Assembly: GCA_963966185.1 (NCBI GenBank)
Contig: CAWZYM010000407.1
Location: forward strand, 180,001-244,000
Source: Rhabditoides inermis
Lineage: Eukaryota > Nematoda > Chromadorea > Rhabditida > Rhabditidae
Direction: 5' to 3'
DNA length: 64,000 nucleotides
Under the pieces are notes generated by a model. It saw nothing but the letters and a program-made list of their open reading frames with translations. It was not told the DNA's origin and searched no databases. A program made the position numbers and the translations under genes. Below, in pieces: positions 13,201 to 22,291 of this stretch (the first letter of the stretch is position 1; the number at the start of each line of letters is the position of its first letter).

Positions 13201-16200
13201 AAGGGGAGGGAGAGGAGAGAGGGAGAAGGGGATAAAGAGAGATAACGAGGAGAAAGGAGAGGGAGTGAAGGAGAAGGAGATGAAGGGAGAGGGAGAGGGA
13301 CAGAGATGGCATGGTTGAAGTTTAGTTGTTTAGCAAGTGGGATATGTTGCGGTTGCTGCGTTGTATCTACTCAAGGCGTATTGTATTCGATTTAACCAGT
13401 GTGGTGATGAGTCGTTTGTGAAGCGTAGATGGGGTGTGTTTGAATGTTTCAATTTGAACGTTGAACGCGAATCAAAGTAGTACTACGCTGTTCTTCAAAC
13501 CCTCGTCTCCTCGTTCCATTTCCATGTTTTCTGATTGTGTCTTTTGATTTTTGTTTTGGAATCCAAACCCAAACATCATACATGATATAGTGGGCGCAGA
13601 CACTTCCCTAAAACAGGGGGTCTACCCTCCAAAATTTCTCAAAAACGGGGGGGGGGTACCCTGCCACGACTACCGCTTGAAAAACATGAGGGTCTCTCTT
13701 TCCTGACCTTCTTGAAAACATGAGGGGTCTACTTGCATGCGCCATTATCATGCATGCCAAACATCTAACATCCCTCTCGCAGATTGCTGGTTCGTGCGTG
13801 CTGCGCGGCCACGACGAGCACGTGATCACGTGTATGCAGATGAGGGGGGACAGGATAGTCACGGGCAGTGACGACAACACGTTGAAGGTGTGGAGTGTGG
13901 AGAAGGGACAGGTGAGTGCGGGGGGGGGATGAACAGTGTGTGCTTGAGTAGCGGGTGAAGCGTATTGGTTGTGGGTGGGGTGGTGAGATCAAGGTGTGAT
14001 TTGAAGTGTGGAGAAGAGACAGGTGAGTGCGGGGGGGTCATATGTTATAACAATCGCGCATTGATGTCTGTTGCATGATGGTTGTTGTTGAGTTCCGGGT
14101 GAAGCGTATTGGTTGTAGAGTGTGGAGTAGTCAAAATTGACAGGTGAGCGGGTGGGGGGCGTGGGGGTTTCATTGCGAATCAGTGTTTATTGTATTGATA
14201 TGATGATTGTTGAAGTAGTGGGTGAAGCGTATTGGGTGTGGGTGGGGTGATGATGAATTGAAGGTGTGGTTTGAAGGGTGGAGAAGGGACAGATGAGTAG
14301 TGGGGACAGGTGAGTGCGGGGGGGTCACAAGTTATAACAATCGCGCATTGATGTCTGTTGCATGATGGTTGTTGTTGAGTTCCGGGTGAAGCGTATTAGT
14401 TGTGGACTAGTCACGTTTAAGGTTGAACAGTGTTTGTTAGTGGGAAGTATATGTAAATGTATATTGGGTGGGGATTGTGGATAAAGGACTGTGTAAATTG
14501 TTTTAAATTATGTGTTTTTAGTTGTGAATGTTGGGTGAAACTTATTGGGTGTGGAGTAGTCACGTTCAAGGTTCAAGGTCGAACAGTATGTGTTAGTGGG
14601 AAGCGTATTGAGTGTGGATTGTGGATAAAGGGGAGTGGTTTCATCGCGAATTGGTGTCTATTGAATTATGATTGTTGTTCAGTTCCGGGTGAAGCGTATT
14701 GGGTGTGGACTAGTCATAATTGAAAGTAATTGTGATAGTGAATTGGCGTCTTAGCAGGATCGCATTATCTCAGATAATACAATGTTAGTTTCGATAGATA
14801 CATGAGACATATATGGTGCAGTTTGAAATTAGCTGTGCTAGAAACTGATCTTGTATTTCATTTCAAATGATCTATTATCGTTTCAGTGTCTGTTCACGCT
14901 GGCGGGCCACAGCGGCGGCGTGTGGACGAGTCAGATGAGCGAGGATGGGAAGTGAGTGGGGGGGGGAGAAAGAGAGAGAGAGAGAGGGGGGAGAGAGAGA
15001 TAGAGAGAGAGAGAGAGAAAGAAGGGGGAGAGAGAAGGGGGAGAGGGGAGGGGAGAGAGAGAGAAGGGGGAGAGAGAAAGAGAGAGAATTGATGATTTTG
15101 CTGCATGAAAACAGAATTGCTGTCGTTCTGTCTGTTTTATTATTAGCGATTGGTGAAACGTGGATTTGGAATAATTATAAGCGTAGAGCTTTGAAGTCAT
15201 TGACTCGCATCGTTTCCGTGACTGTTGTGGTTGGTGTGAAGCGTACATTGTGCGGAGGGTCATGCAATGTTTCGGTTTTGGATAATTCATAGTTTTCATG
15301 GAATGTTTTTGAGTAATTTCATAGTAAAGGGTTCTGTGCAATAGATCCCTCGAATTTTGCATAGCCCAAGGTTGTCAACTCTCACCTGTCTCGCTACTAT
15401 ACAGTCAGCTAATAACCGTATTTCCGTAATCTCCCCCTGCAGGTACATTGTCTCTGGATTCATAGATTCATATGCCTTAATGTACCTCCGTACCGTACAC
15501 TGCAATGCTGACCTTAACCGTCTCCCCGGTTGCAGGTACATTGTGTCTGGCTCCACCGACAGGACCGTGCGTGTGTGGAGTGCGATCGACGGGCAGCAGC
15601 TGTTTGTGTTGACGGGACACACGAGCACGGTCCGGTGCATGAGTCTCGCCGGCAATGTGTGAGTTGAATTCGAATACTTGTTTTTGAGTTGACTCGGAGT
15701 TTGTTAGATGGAGTAGGCGTCTGGCCGGCAATGTGTGAAAGTGGATTACTTGTTCTTTGTTTGAGTTGACATGGGGTTTGTTAGATGTTGTAGGAGTAGG
15801 AGTCTGGCGGGCAAAGTGTGAGTGGGGATGCATACTAGTTGGAGTGGGGATTCGTAAGGAGGGTGTAGGGTGTAGGTCTGACCGGCAATGTGTGCGTTCA
15901 TTTCTGAATTTCTTCGAAAGGTAAGACACCAGTAATTACAATATGCTGTTAGTTTGCAATATGGTTGTGATTTGAAACTGAATATTTGTGTGATAAGTAT
16001 ACTATGCATGTGTCTATGTCTAGTTTCCAAGATCCACGAGGAGGTAGTAAGTTATTGACACCTCCATAAATCCGATTAGATACGAATATGAGCAGTTCGA
16101 AATGAGTCTGTTGTGAAACATAGTTTATAAGGCGTTCTATGCCTCTATTTCAGTCTGGTCTCTGGCTCTCGCGACACGACCCTCCGTCTCTGGGACATTG

Positions 16201-19021
16201 AGACGGGCTACTGTCTCAAGGTAACAGTTGTTTACTTGTTTACTTGTTGTTTACCAGTTTACAATACTTGTATTCATTCTCACATGTCTCCCTTAGGTTC
16301 TGAACGGCCACCTGGCTGCCGTCCGCTGTGTGCAGTTTGACGGAAAGAGAGTCGTGTCCGGAGCGTACGACTTTGTCGTCAGGGTGAGTTGTTGTTGTTT
16401 GTTTACTTGATTGTTGTTTATTTGTTTATTGTTTGTTGGGACTGATGGGAGTATTTGAGCTAGTTCTGATGTTGTGGGATTTAGATTTAGTGTTACCGAT
16501 CAAAGCAGAGTTTTTCTGTGGAGAATATGTTTCATGTGAGCGATAGCCTGTGCTGTGGATTGGTTTTATAATTTTTGGAGAATTTCGTTACCGCGCTACA
16601 CATAATATCGAATTCCTATTTTATGTACATGATCAATCCGAAATACTGTGAATCGCGTTTTGAAAAGATCAATCGATATTCTCATATCAATAAATACTAT
16701 TGATTTATCAATCGATACTTCGATACTATCGATTGATTGTGTCAGGTGTGGAACGCGGAGACGGGCGAGTGCGAGCACGTGCTGACCGGACACACGAACA
16801 GGGTCTACTCGCTGCTATTCGATCCGGAGAAGCATGTGAGGGGGGGAAGAGAGGGCGAGGGGGAGAGAGAGAGGGAGACGGGGGGAGAGGGAGAGAGGAG
16901 AGAGATAAGGAGAGAAGGTAGGGGGAGGAAGAGAGGGAGAGGGGCAGAGAGTGGGCAGGGAGAGAGAGACAGAGGAAGAGGAAGGAGAGAGATAAACCAC
17001 TCGATTCCAGATTGTCGTCTCTGGCAGTCTGGACACGACGATCCGCGTGTGGGACGTGTCGCGCGGAGTCCCGCTCTGGACGCTCACTGGTGGGAGGGAG
17101 AGAGAGAGAGAGAGGGAGAGGGAGGGAGAGAGAGGGAGCGAGAGATAGAGATAGAGAGAGCAAAGAGAGAGGTAGAGAGAGAGAGACAGCTATGATAATG
17201 ATTGTCTTGCAGGCCACCACTCGCTCACCTCTGGCATGCAGCTGCGCGGCGACATTCTCGTGTCCTGCAACGCCGACAGTACCGTCAGGGTCAGTGGGAG
17301 TACTGTAAGAGGCGGTATGAGTACTGTAGTCTATAGCGGTACGGTTGTGGATCGAGTTGTTTGTTATTTTGAGGGATCGAAATTGTATTTTCGTCGATCT
17401 GTATTTGGATTTTGATTTGGAAGTTGAAAATTGTATGTATCGTTTGCAATAGTAAAGGGTGCGACAGTTATATTGGGTAATAGTCGTGTGCATTTAGCGT
17501 TTATAAAACAGTATTACTACTATTTAATATGTTTCGTATATACAAGTTGGTGCATAACGGTTCCGGATACGTTTCCTGCATATCTGACTCTTTTCCTGCC
17601 TAGGCAGACTTCCCTTTTTTCTTCACTTCTCTCTTTCCCTTGTCCCTTTTTCCATTTTTGACTTCCCTCTCTAGTCTCTAGGTGTGGAACGTGCCGGTGA
17701 CTTTAACATACAGGAACTTGGAAAACGTTTTCTGATTTTTCTCCATTCCTAGGTGTGGAACCTACCTGCGTGACACTTGACATACTGGAACATAGAAAAC
17801 GTCTTTTAAAAACAATGTCGTATCATGTGTGGATTCTTTATGACTTATGAAGATATCTGACTCCTTGCCTCTCTAGGTGTGGATCAGGGGAACCTTGACA
17901 GACAGTTGACATGTTTAGAAAAGGAATGATTTTAATAAAGATCTCAGGTGTGTAACAGTGTAAAAAGAAGATGTAAATGTTGCAATGATTTGTACAATTA
18001 CACATTGTTTCCTAGGTGTGGAACCTGCGTGACGGCACGTGCCAGCACCGTCTGCACGGCTCGCAGGGCCACTCGTCGGCCATCACCTCCCTGCAGTTCC
18101 TCGATCACGCACTCGTAGCCACGAGCAGCGACGACGGCAGCGTCAAGCTGTGGGACGTGCAGCAGGGTACGGGGGGGGAGGGAGAGAGGGGGGAAGACGT
18201 TCAGCAGGGTACGGGTTCTTGAACATGTTGATGTGGTATTGCAAATGTGCTCATGTGCTGTATAGACCTATAGACCTTATGTTCTGTGCATGTTGTATGA
18301 TGTATGGCACTGTTGGGTCTGTAGTTGTGGGTAATTCATTTGACTCATCAAGTCCAAATTTTAATCCGGATTCGTTATAGCGATATAATTAAAGAAACGC
18401 GCTACTCTGAATTTTGTGTATAAACCACGACTGCCACGTGAAATAATATCAAAATACATTAACTTTTCTCAAATAAATCTTGTGCTTAAAATGAACGGAA
18501 CATGTAGAAAACGATAAGCGAAGTGTTCATTTCGTAGTGAAAAATATCACAATTTCGTGTAAGAGTATGACTCTACGTGAAGTTTTGATATTTTTCACTA
18601 CGAAATGAATACTTTGCTTCACGTTTTCTAAATGTTCCGTTCATTTTTTTAGCATATGATTTATTCAGGAAAAGTTATTGTATTTTGGTGTTCTTTCACG
18701 TGACAGTTCCGGTTTAAACACGACATTTAGAGTGATCCTTGTAAGATAGAATTGAACTTTGTTCATTTATGAAAAGTGAATAGTGAACTTCAACAATGAT
18801 TTCCAGGTACATTTGTGCGCGATATCATAAAGCTTGGATCGGGAGGCAGTGGCGGATGCATCTGGAGGCTCAAGGTATCGATCGATCATTGATTTATCGT
18901 TTCTCTACTATCGATTGTTTTCTAGGCGACGGACAATGTGCTTGCGTGTGCGGTTGGCTCGCGGAATGGAACGGAAGACACGAAGCTGATACTCATTGAC
19001 TTTGACGCTGCGTATCCCTAG
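4374..19021 (+). CDS. FBXW7: F-box/WD40 substrate receptor of SCF ubiquitin ligase (FBXW7 / Archipelago / SEL-10)
   Basis: The gene encodes the substrate-recognition subunit of an SCF complex: the F-box recruits SKP1 and the WD40 propeller binds phosphodegrons of targets (in other animals cyclin E, Myc, Notch, Jun). Twenty-three coding exons were joined by GT-AG rules and all phases agree. Order: acidic N-terminus, dimerisation-like segment, F-box, linker, eight WD40 blades, stop TAG at 19019-19021. Blades carry the family signatures [50 protein letters not shown] and [10 protein letters not shown]; the end [10 protein letters not shown] matches the family C-terminus. The three arginines that contact phosphodegrons in human FBXW7 are present (GSTDR, STVR, GSR). 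From the F-box on, identity is certain; the first exon is inferred. A non-LTR element follows downstream, and the introns carry many copies of their own splice junctions. Confidence 0.96.
4503..4608. mobile_element. Short terminal-inverted-repeat element (MITE-like), about 105 bp
   Basis: AAAGGCCTGTTTATA at the left end is mirrored by TATAAACAGGCCTTAA at the right. The interior is non-coding. With TAAAGG...CCTTA ends it belongs with the elements at 22864-23169 and 32957-33346. It lies in the first FBXW7 intron. No transposase is present, so movement would need a source in trans. Confidence 0.6.
5091..5320 (+). repeat. Two copies of the FBXW7 exon-2 end plus donor inside the following intron
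   Basis: The true junction (exon end 5027) reads GAGAGCAGAATG then GTGAGCGTGTTTGTT. Copy 1 at 5091-5126 has GATGAGAGCAGAATG followed by GTGCGCGTGTTTGTT. Copy 2 at 5275-5320 has CGTCGTCGACGAGAGCAGAATG followed by GTGCGCGTGTGTGTT, and then shares TATGTTATTT-type intron sequence. Both keep a usable GT donor. These are tandem copies covering exon end, splice site and intron start. Confidence 0.85.
5519..9908. other. Large FBXW7 intron (4.4 kb): CpG-rich part, poly-C run, repeat block
   Basis: No exon is supported between 5519 and 9908. From about 5780 to 8350 the sequence is rich in CpG and has several unsupported open frames; this is where an alternative FBXW7 promoter or first exon could lie, by analogy with vertebrates, but I cannot point to one. 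A run of about 18 C sits near 6042-6059. [17 protein letters not shown] motifs occur at 8438-8452, 8475-8487, 8842-8857 and 8877-8891, with ATATTGGGGTAACGG and its complement between them. GA-rich sequence follows (9240-9350). Confidence 0.6.
8438..8891. repeat. GGGGAGGGGTAAC motif block with inverted copies
   Basis: At least four direct copies of a GGGNGGGGTAAC motif bracket a 450-bp stretch. Inside it CGTTACCCCAATATTG (about 8492) faces CAATATTGGGGTAACGG (about 8536), forming a short inverted repeat, and GGGTAAC/CCGGTAAT-like words recur. It looks like a degraded non-coding mobile element; family not recognised. Confidence 0.45.
10772..11567 (+). CDS. FBXW7: FBXW7 dimerisation segment and F-box exons
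   Basis: Exons 10772-10842, 10909-10972, 11189-11245 and 11476-11567. The first two encode [15 protein letters not shown] and [21 protein letters not shown], matching the vertebrate D-domain/F-box entry (MMQVIEPQFQRDFISLLPKE). The next two give the F-box core: [19 protein letters not shown], then [19 protein letters not shown], with the conserved W, LW and RLKC positions that pack on SKP1. Introns here are very short (66 nt after 10842) and filled with a TATCGATTTATTGATT-like sequence. Confidence 0.95.
11636..11920 (+). repeat. Intronic ~115-bp tandem repeat containing copies of an FBXW7 exon end and donor
   Basis: Three tandem copies share GTTGNAGTG...GGTGTAG...GAGTGTGTGAARCGTATTTTATATGA; the first two also contain GACGAGTCGAGGTATTG (11684-11711) and GACGAGTCGAGATATTG (11806-11830). 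These copy the true exon end and donor at 11552-11575 (GACGAGCCGAG then GTATCG). The third copy has lost the exon-like part. Confidence 0.75.
12198..12235 (+). repeat. Copy of an FBXW7 acceptor and exon start with in-frame stop (possible poison mini-exon)
   Basis: Positions 12198-12229 match 12388-12419 in all but two or three bases: TTGCAG acceptor, then CGTTCGTCACTCGAACGCG against the true CGTGCGTCACTCGAACGCG. In the reading frame of the gene the copy goes TGG CTA TAG, so it ends in a stop, and a GTAAGC donor follows at 12236. If spliced as a 30-nt exon it would terminate translation before the propeller. Whether it is ever used cannot be seen from DNA. Confidence 0.85.
12396..13131 (+). 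CDS. FBXW7: FBXW7 linker exons between F-box and propeller
   Basis: Exons 12396-12518 and 13056-13131. The first encodes [20 protein letters not shown] and continues through [20 protein letters not shown], an insertion that makes this linker longer than the vertebrate one. The second returns to the family with [20 protein letters not shown] (vertebrate SPWKSAYIRQHRIDTNWRRG). A near-perfect copy of the start of the first exon lies 190 bp upstream. The second intron begins with a long purine tract immediately after the donor. Confidence 0.92.
13132..13312 (+). repeat. Purine tract directly after an FBXW7 donor
   Basis: From the GTGAGT donor at 13132 about 180 bp are almost entirely A and G on the sense strand (GGGAGGGAGAGAAGG-like units). 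It is intronic simple sequence. The same arrangement follows several other donors in this window. Confidence 0.85.
13783..19021 (+). CDS. FBXW7: FBXW7 WD40 propeller exons
   Basis: Exons: 13783-13911, 14887-14951, 15536-15658, 16154-16220, 16297-16383, 16746-16835, 17011-17089, 17213-17289, 18016-18166, 18807-18874, 18926-19021. These encode the eight-bladed propeller from [19 protein letters not shown] to [11 protein letters not shown]. Exon 15536-15658 holds the equivalents of human R465 ([10 protein letters not shown]) and R479 ([11 protein letters not shown]); exon 16154-16220 holds R505 ([10 protein letters not shown]). One family position differs visibly: [12 protein letters not shown] where vertebrates have VSGNADSTVKIW. 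Introns contain copies of junctions of five of these exons. A polyadenylation signal lies at 19679-19684. Confidence 0.96.
13991..14400 (+). repeat. Multiple copies of an FBXW7 exon end plus donor in the following intron
   Basis: The true exon ends GTGTGGAGAAGGGACAG at 13911, followed by GTGAGTGCGGGGG. Copies: 13991-14040 (GTGTGGAGAAGAGACAG plus GTGAGTGCGGGGG), 14118-14160 (TTGACAG plus GTGAGCGGG) and 14257-14325 (GGTGGAGAAGGGACAG, then GGGGACAG plus GTGAGTGCGGGGG). A stretch of about 90 bp beginning with the copied donor is repeated almost identically at 14022-14110 and 14307-14397. GTGAAGCGTATTGG recurs in every unit. Confidence 0.85.
14952..15087 (+). repeat. Purine tract directly after an FBXW7 donor
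   Basis: Immediately after the GTGAGT donor at 14952 there are about 135 bp of GA/GGGA repeats with purines on the sense strand. No coding value. Confidence 0.85.
15429..15535 (+). repeat. Acceptor and exon-start copy upstream of an FBXW7 WD40 exon, in frame with it
   Basis: TCTCCCCCTGCAG followed by GTACATTGTCTCTGG (exon-like start 15443) copies the true TCTCCCCGGTTGCAG followed by GTACATTGTGTCTGG (exon start 15536). The offset is exactly 93 nt, and the 31 extra codons contain no stop, so use of the upstream acceptor would extend the exon in frame and repeat the CRYIVSG segment just before GSTDR of the substrate-binding blade. Confidence 0.85.
15713..15899 (+). repeat. Three tandem copies of an FBXW7 exon end plus donor
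   Basis: The true junction at 15658 reads GAGTCTCGCCGGCAATGT then GTGAGT. Copies at 15713-15745 (GTCTGGCCGGCAATGT then GTGAAA), 15797-15825 (GTCTGGCGGGCAAAGT then GTGAGT) and 15870-15899 (GTCTGACCGGCAATGT then GTGCGT) follow at 74-85 bp intervals. Each keeps a GT at the junction. Confidence 0.85.
16836..16995 (+). repeat. Purine tract directly after an FBXW7 donor
   Basis: Almost the whole intron between exon ends 16835 and 17011 is sense-strand purine repeat (GGGGGGAAGAGAGGGCG onwards), ending in a short pyrimidine stretch and acceptor. Confidence 0.85.
17090..17192 (+). repeat. Purine tract directly after an FBXW7 donor
   Basis: The intron 17090-17212 begins GTGGGAGGGAGAGAGAG and is nearly all purine on the sense strand until about 20 nt before the TTGCAG acceptor. 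Confidence 0.85.
17670..18015 (+). repeat. Four upstream copies of an FBXW7 acceptor and exon start
   Basis: The true acceptor is CCTAG followed by GTGTGGAACCTGCGTGAC (exon 18016). Copies: CTCTAG plus GTGTGGAACGTGCCGGTGAC (exon-like start 17682), TCCTAG plus GTGTGGAACCTACCTGCGTGAC (17753), CTCTAG plus GTGTGGATCAGGGG (17877) and CTCAG plus GTGTGTAACAG (17948). Read in the gene frame, the first three reach a stop within about 7-18 codons and the fourth is out of frame with exon 18016. The first two also share the sequence downstream (GACATACTGGAAC-like, then GAAAACG). Confidence 0.85.
18193..18215 (+). repeat. Copy of an FBXW7 exon end plus donor
   Basis: The true junction at 18166 is GACGTGCAGCAGG then GTACGGGG. 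After a 20-bp purine stretch the sequence GACGTTCAGCAGG then GTACGGG appears again at 18196-18215. Confidence 0.75.
18395..18737. repeat. Imperfect 155-bp palindrome in an FBXW7 intron
   Basis: Arms of about 155 bp (18395-18549 and 18587-18737) are inverted copies separated by a ~37-nt loop. The innermost part is nearly perfect: TTCATTTCGTAGTGAAAAATATCA faces TGATATTTTTCACTACGAAATGAA (each longer than quoted here in part). Transcribed with FBXW7 it would fold into a long hairpin. It may be a foldback-type MITE. No coding capacity. Confidence 0.75.
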
Positions 19022-19889
19022 AGCCTAGAGGAGAAAGAGAATGAGCAGGCTGCTCCCTGACTGGAGCAGTAGCTGTTCCGTGCTCCTGCTCCACATTGTC
19101 GCTGTTTCGTGTTACTTGTCTCTCATGCAATCTCTCAGGGCGCTCGCTCCTCTCTCCCTCTCTCTTTCCCTTCGTACATATATATTCCATACACATTGCT
19201 ACCAAGTTGTCCACATACACATCTACTTGTTACAGTAATCATACCGGTTTACCATTGTGTGTTTTGGTGTTTATACTTGATTCTAGGATCTTCCCAATCT
19301 CTCTCCTTTTGTTTCGGGGTTTTCGTGTTTTGTGTTTTGGTGTTGTCAGTTTTTCTCACTCTTCTCACTCCCTTATATACACCACACACCGCTTATCATT
19401 GCAGTTTTACTAGATGTACTAATCGACCCTTCGCTTCGTTTCGCCGTTTCGTCTCTTTCCCTCCCTGTTTTGTGATGCTTTGTTCTCCTGGGCTCTTGTT
19501 CTAGTTGTCTAGACTATACGGTATCGGCGGTGTACGGTAGTCGCCTACAGACGGTGTACGGTAGTCGCCTCCAGACTATGCCAGTTGTGTATTCGCTGTT
19601 CGATCTGTCTGCTGCATCTTTTTGATTGTGCGAACAGTCATGACTCTTGTACGGTGTTGTGTAATTACCAAGCATATGAATAAAACGTTTTTGAACTGTG
19701 TGTAGTTTGGTTGTATGAATTTGGTTCGCGACCATTTGGATATCTGGATTGGTTTTGGAGAAGATTGGTAAGTATACGTTTCAGGTGATTTGAGTGTATG
19801 CTGATTCGATTTGTACGCAGTTTTGCGAGTAAAGTGAGAGCGACTCCGCCCCTCGATACGACGAGGCTAGTGAGACCGGTGGGTGATAT
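19022..19889. other. FBXW7 3' untranslated region and intergenic DNA
   Basis: After the TAG at 19019-19021 there is no supported gene. The direct repeat CGGTGTACGGTAGTCGCCT occurs twice in tandem at about 19528-19576. CT-rich sequence around 19150-19170 and 19430-19480 is simple sequence. The likely transcript end is just after 19684. Confidence 0.6.
19679..19684 (+). promoter_or_regulatory. Polyadenylation signal, probably FBXW7
   Basis: Canonical AATAAA, about 660 bp after the FBXW7 stop codon and followed by a GT-rich stretch (GTGTGTAGTTTGGTTG), the usual downstream element. No other AATAAA lies between the stop and here. Confidence 0.6.
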
Positions 19890-21924
19890 CGAGATATGTT
19901 AATAATAATAATATTTATTACCGTGTATACTATATAGAAGAACACAGGACAAACACATAAATAGAGTGAATACGGCAAGTGTGATTGGAAATAAATAAAC
20001 ACAAAAATAGGATAAAACAGATAACACGGGTTCCCAAATGAGCACTCATCTAATTTTGGACGGAGGGAACAAATGGGGGTTATCTAGGAGGTACGATTTC
20101 ACTGTTTGATGTTTCGCAGATAAAATGATGTTGTTGGGGAGTGTGTTCCATAGTGCAAAAACCCTACTGAAAAACGTGCTGCTCTTTAAAGTTGTGTCAA
20201 AGCAAGGAATCAGGCGCCACCCATGAGAAACGCGAGACCGGGAAGGTACAATGTTGAAGAGGCCAGAATACTCTAGACTAGTGCGATTAGTCATAACCTT
20301 ATGAATATACGCGATATCGTTTATTAAGCGTCGCTCTTCGAGCGTTTGAAGATCTAGTAGCTGGAGGCGTTGGGGATAAGTGAGCGAGAAAAAGCCGGCA
20401 CGGTGACATATTCGGCGCGTAAAATGTCTCTGTACCGACTCAATCAGATTCACCGATCCCACATCTTTAGGATTCCATAATTCTGTACAATACTCGAGTT
20501 TGCACCGAAAATAGGTTATATATGCGACTTTAAGAACAGTGAGATTTCGAGTGCGATATACGCGCAGAAAGTCGTTTATGGAGTGAAGCGTATTCTGAAC
20601 AATGTTGGAATAGTGATCGTCAAAGACAAGAGAACTGCTGATAGAGACGCCTAAATCCCTGACAGTATCGGCAGGGGTGAGAGTTGTGCCGTGTGCGGAA
20701 TATTCATGCCTGGGATTACGACGTCCTATATGCAGTATCTGTGTTTTCTGAGTAGATATTTGTAAACCCCACTGAAGGGACCACCATGCGACTAAATCAA
20801 TTGCCACTTGAAATTTATGCCGGGCGGAAGGATCATTCGCATCAAATGCAAAGGAAATTTTCAAATCATCGGCTGATATCATTAATATAGACTGATATCA
20901 TTAATATAGGGATGATATCATTAATATAGACATTGAACAGTATGGGACCTAGGCAAGACCCCTGTGGTACACCACAGTTGACAAGCCGTGGAGAAGAGAG
21001 CTCATCACCGACCATTACTTGTTGGCGACGGTCGGTCAAGAAACTTCTAATCCATCCCAATACGTTACCGCGAATTCCCAGCGAATGCAACTTTTTGTAT
21101 AGCAAGTTGTGATTTATAGTATCGAATGCCTTCTTGAAATCAAAGTATATACAATCGACAACCATTCCATTAGATAGGTGTTTCAACCAGTGACTATGAC
21201 ACTCAATAAGTTGAGCGTTTGTAGATCTATTCTTGCGAAAGCCGAATTGCCTAGATGTAAGAAGCGAATTCCTCTCAAGAAATTCCGTAATTTGCTTGAC
21301 GCATATGCGTTCCAGAACTTTCGCAACACTACTTATAAGGCTGATAGGCCGGTAGTTGAGTGGATCATCACGAGCCCCCTTTTCATAAAGAGGTTTTATA
21401 TACGCCAGTTTCCAAATATCAGGGACATTGCATACGGAAGTGGACATTGAAAAAAGAATAGAGAGTGGGACCGAAATCGTATCAACAGTATTTTTCAAAA
21501 AGGCATGCGAAATATTGTCAGGGCTCGTGTTCATTTTGGATGCTAGTTTGGAAATAGTTTTGTGTACATGTGCATACGAAATCTCAATAGTGGAGAGCTG
21601 ACTGACAGCACAAGGAAGTGGCGCACCCGCAGGGATAGGACCTCGCTGCGAAAAAATCGCATCAAAGCACTCTCCGAACAGCTCCGCCTTCTCCCTCGAC
21701 CCGTGAATCAACTCGCCCTCACGAGAGAGCGAGGCGACACCATCACCAGGAAACAGTTTGGCGCGTACATCCCGAAATAGTGCGCGCTTGTTGCTGCCAT
21801 TGATTAATCTCGCCTCGCGTTTGCAGTTCCAAGAGAATAACGCCTTTCGTAGTTTATTTTGCGCTCTGTCCGAAGCACGACTGGAGGGCTGTCTAATCGA
21901 ATACTTAAGAGCTGAACGTTTCAA
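19890..21924 (-). mobile_element. Non-LTR retrotransposon (CR1/Jockey-type), 5'-truncated
   Basis: The element holds a reverse transcriptase region and a 3' tail of ATT repeats (about 19897-19920) preceded by a short untranslated region, the end structure typical of CR1-like LINEs. No endonuclease domain is present upstream of the polymerase, so it is a 5'-truncated copy, as most LINE insertions are. It sits between FBXW7 and TRNT1 in reverse orientation. TAATAATAATAAGTTTATTACCGTGTA-like tail sequence recurs at 33873-33920, suggesting further dead copies. Confidence 0.85.
20046..21924 (-). pseudogene. Reverse transcriptase of the non-LTR element, frame-broken at the catalytic motif
   Basis: Two overlapping frames, 21924-20866 and 20882-20046, together cover fingers, palm, thumb and the C-terminal region. 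Motifs in order: NYRPISLIS, RQFGFRKNRSTNAQ, DFKKAFDTINH (first catalytic aspartate), GVPQGSCLGPILF, and ADDLKISFA (catalytic Asp pair) in the second frame. The break lies between the last two motifs, where an 18-23 bp unit around TATATTAATGATATCA stands three times in tandem (about 20880-20935). That micro-duplication shifts the frame just before the catalytic aspartates, so this copy cannot make an intact polymerase. The protein ends before the ATT-repeat tail. Confidence 0.9.
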
Positions 21925-22291
21925 TTTGAGAATTGAGAAAAATGTTATGTTATTTTGAAAATATATTTGTATTTTAAATTGAAAACAAGCTGTTTTGCAT
22001 CGGTGTTATTGTGCAATGTGACGAAATTGCAAGAAAGACTAGGGTAGGCGAGGCGAGACGAGAAAAGAGAGAGAGAGGCGCATTCATATTCATATTCGCG
22101 TCTCATGTTTTGTTTATTCGTGGGCAAATGTTTTCAAGATGGTTTCAGTTTATTAGTCATTGAGTAGATAATGTTATGAAACTTATATGGACTACAAACC
22201 AGATCGTATTATCTACATTTCCGAAACTCGAGTGTTGACTTTTGCGTGAAACATACATTTTATGTATTCTCATTTTTTTCTATTTAGGCAG

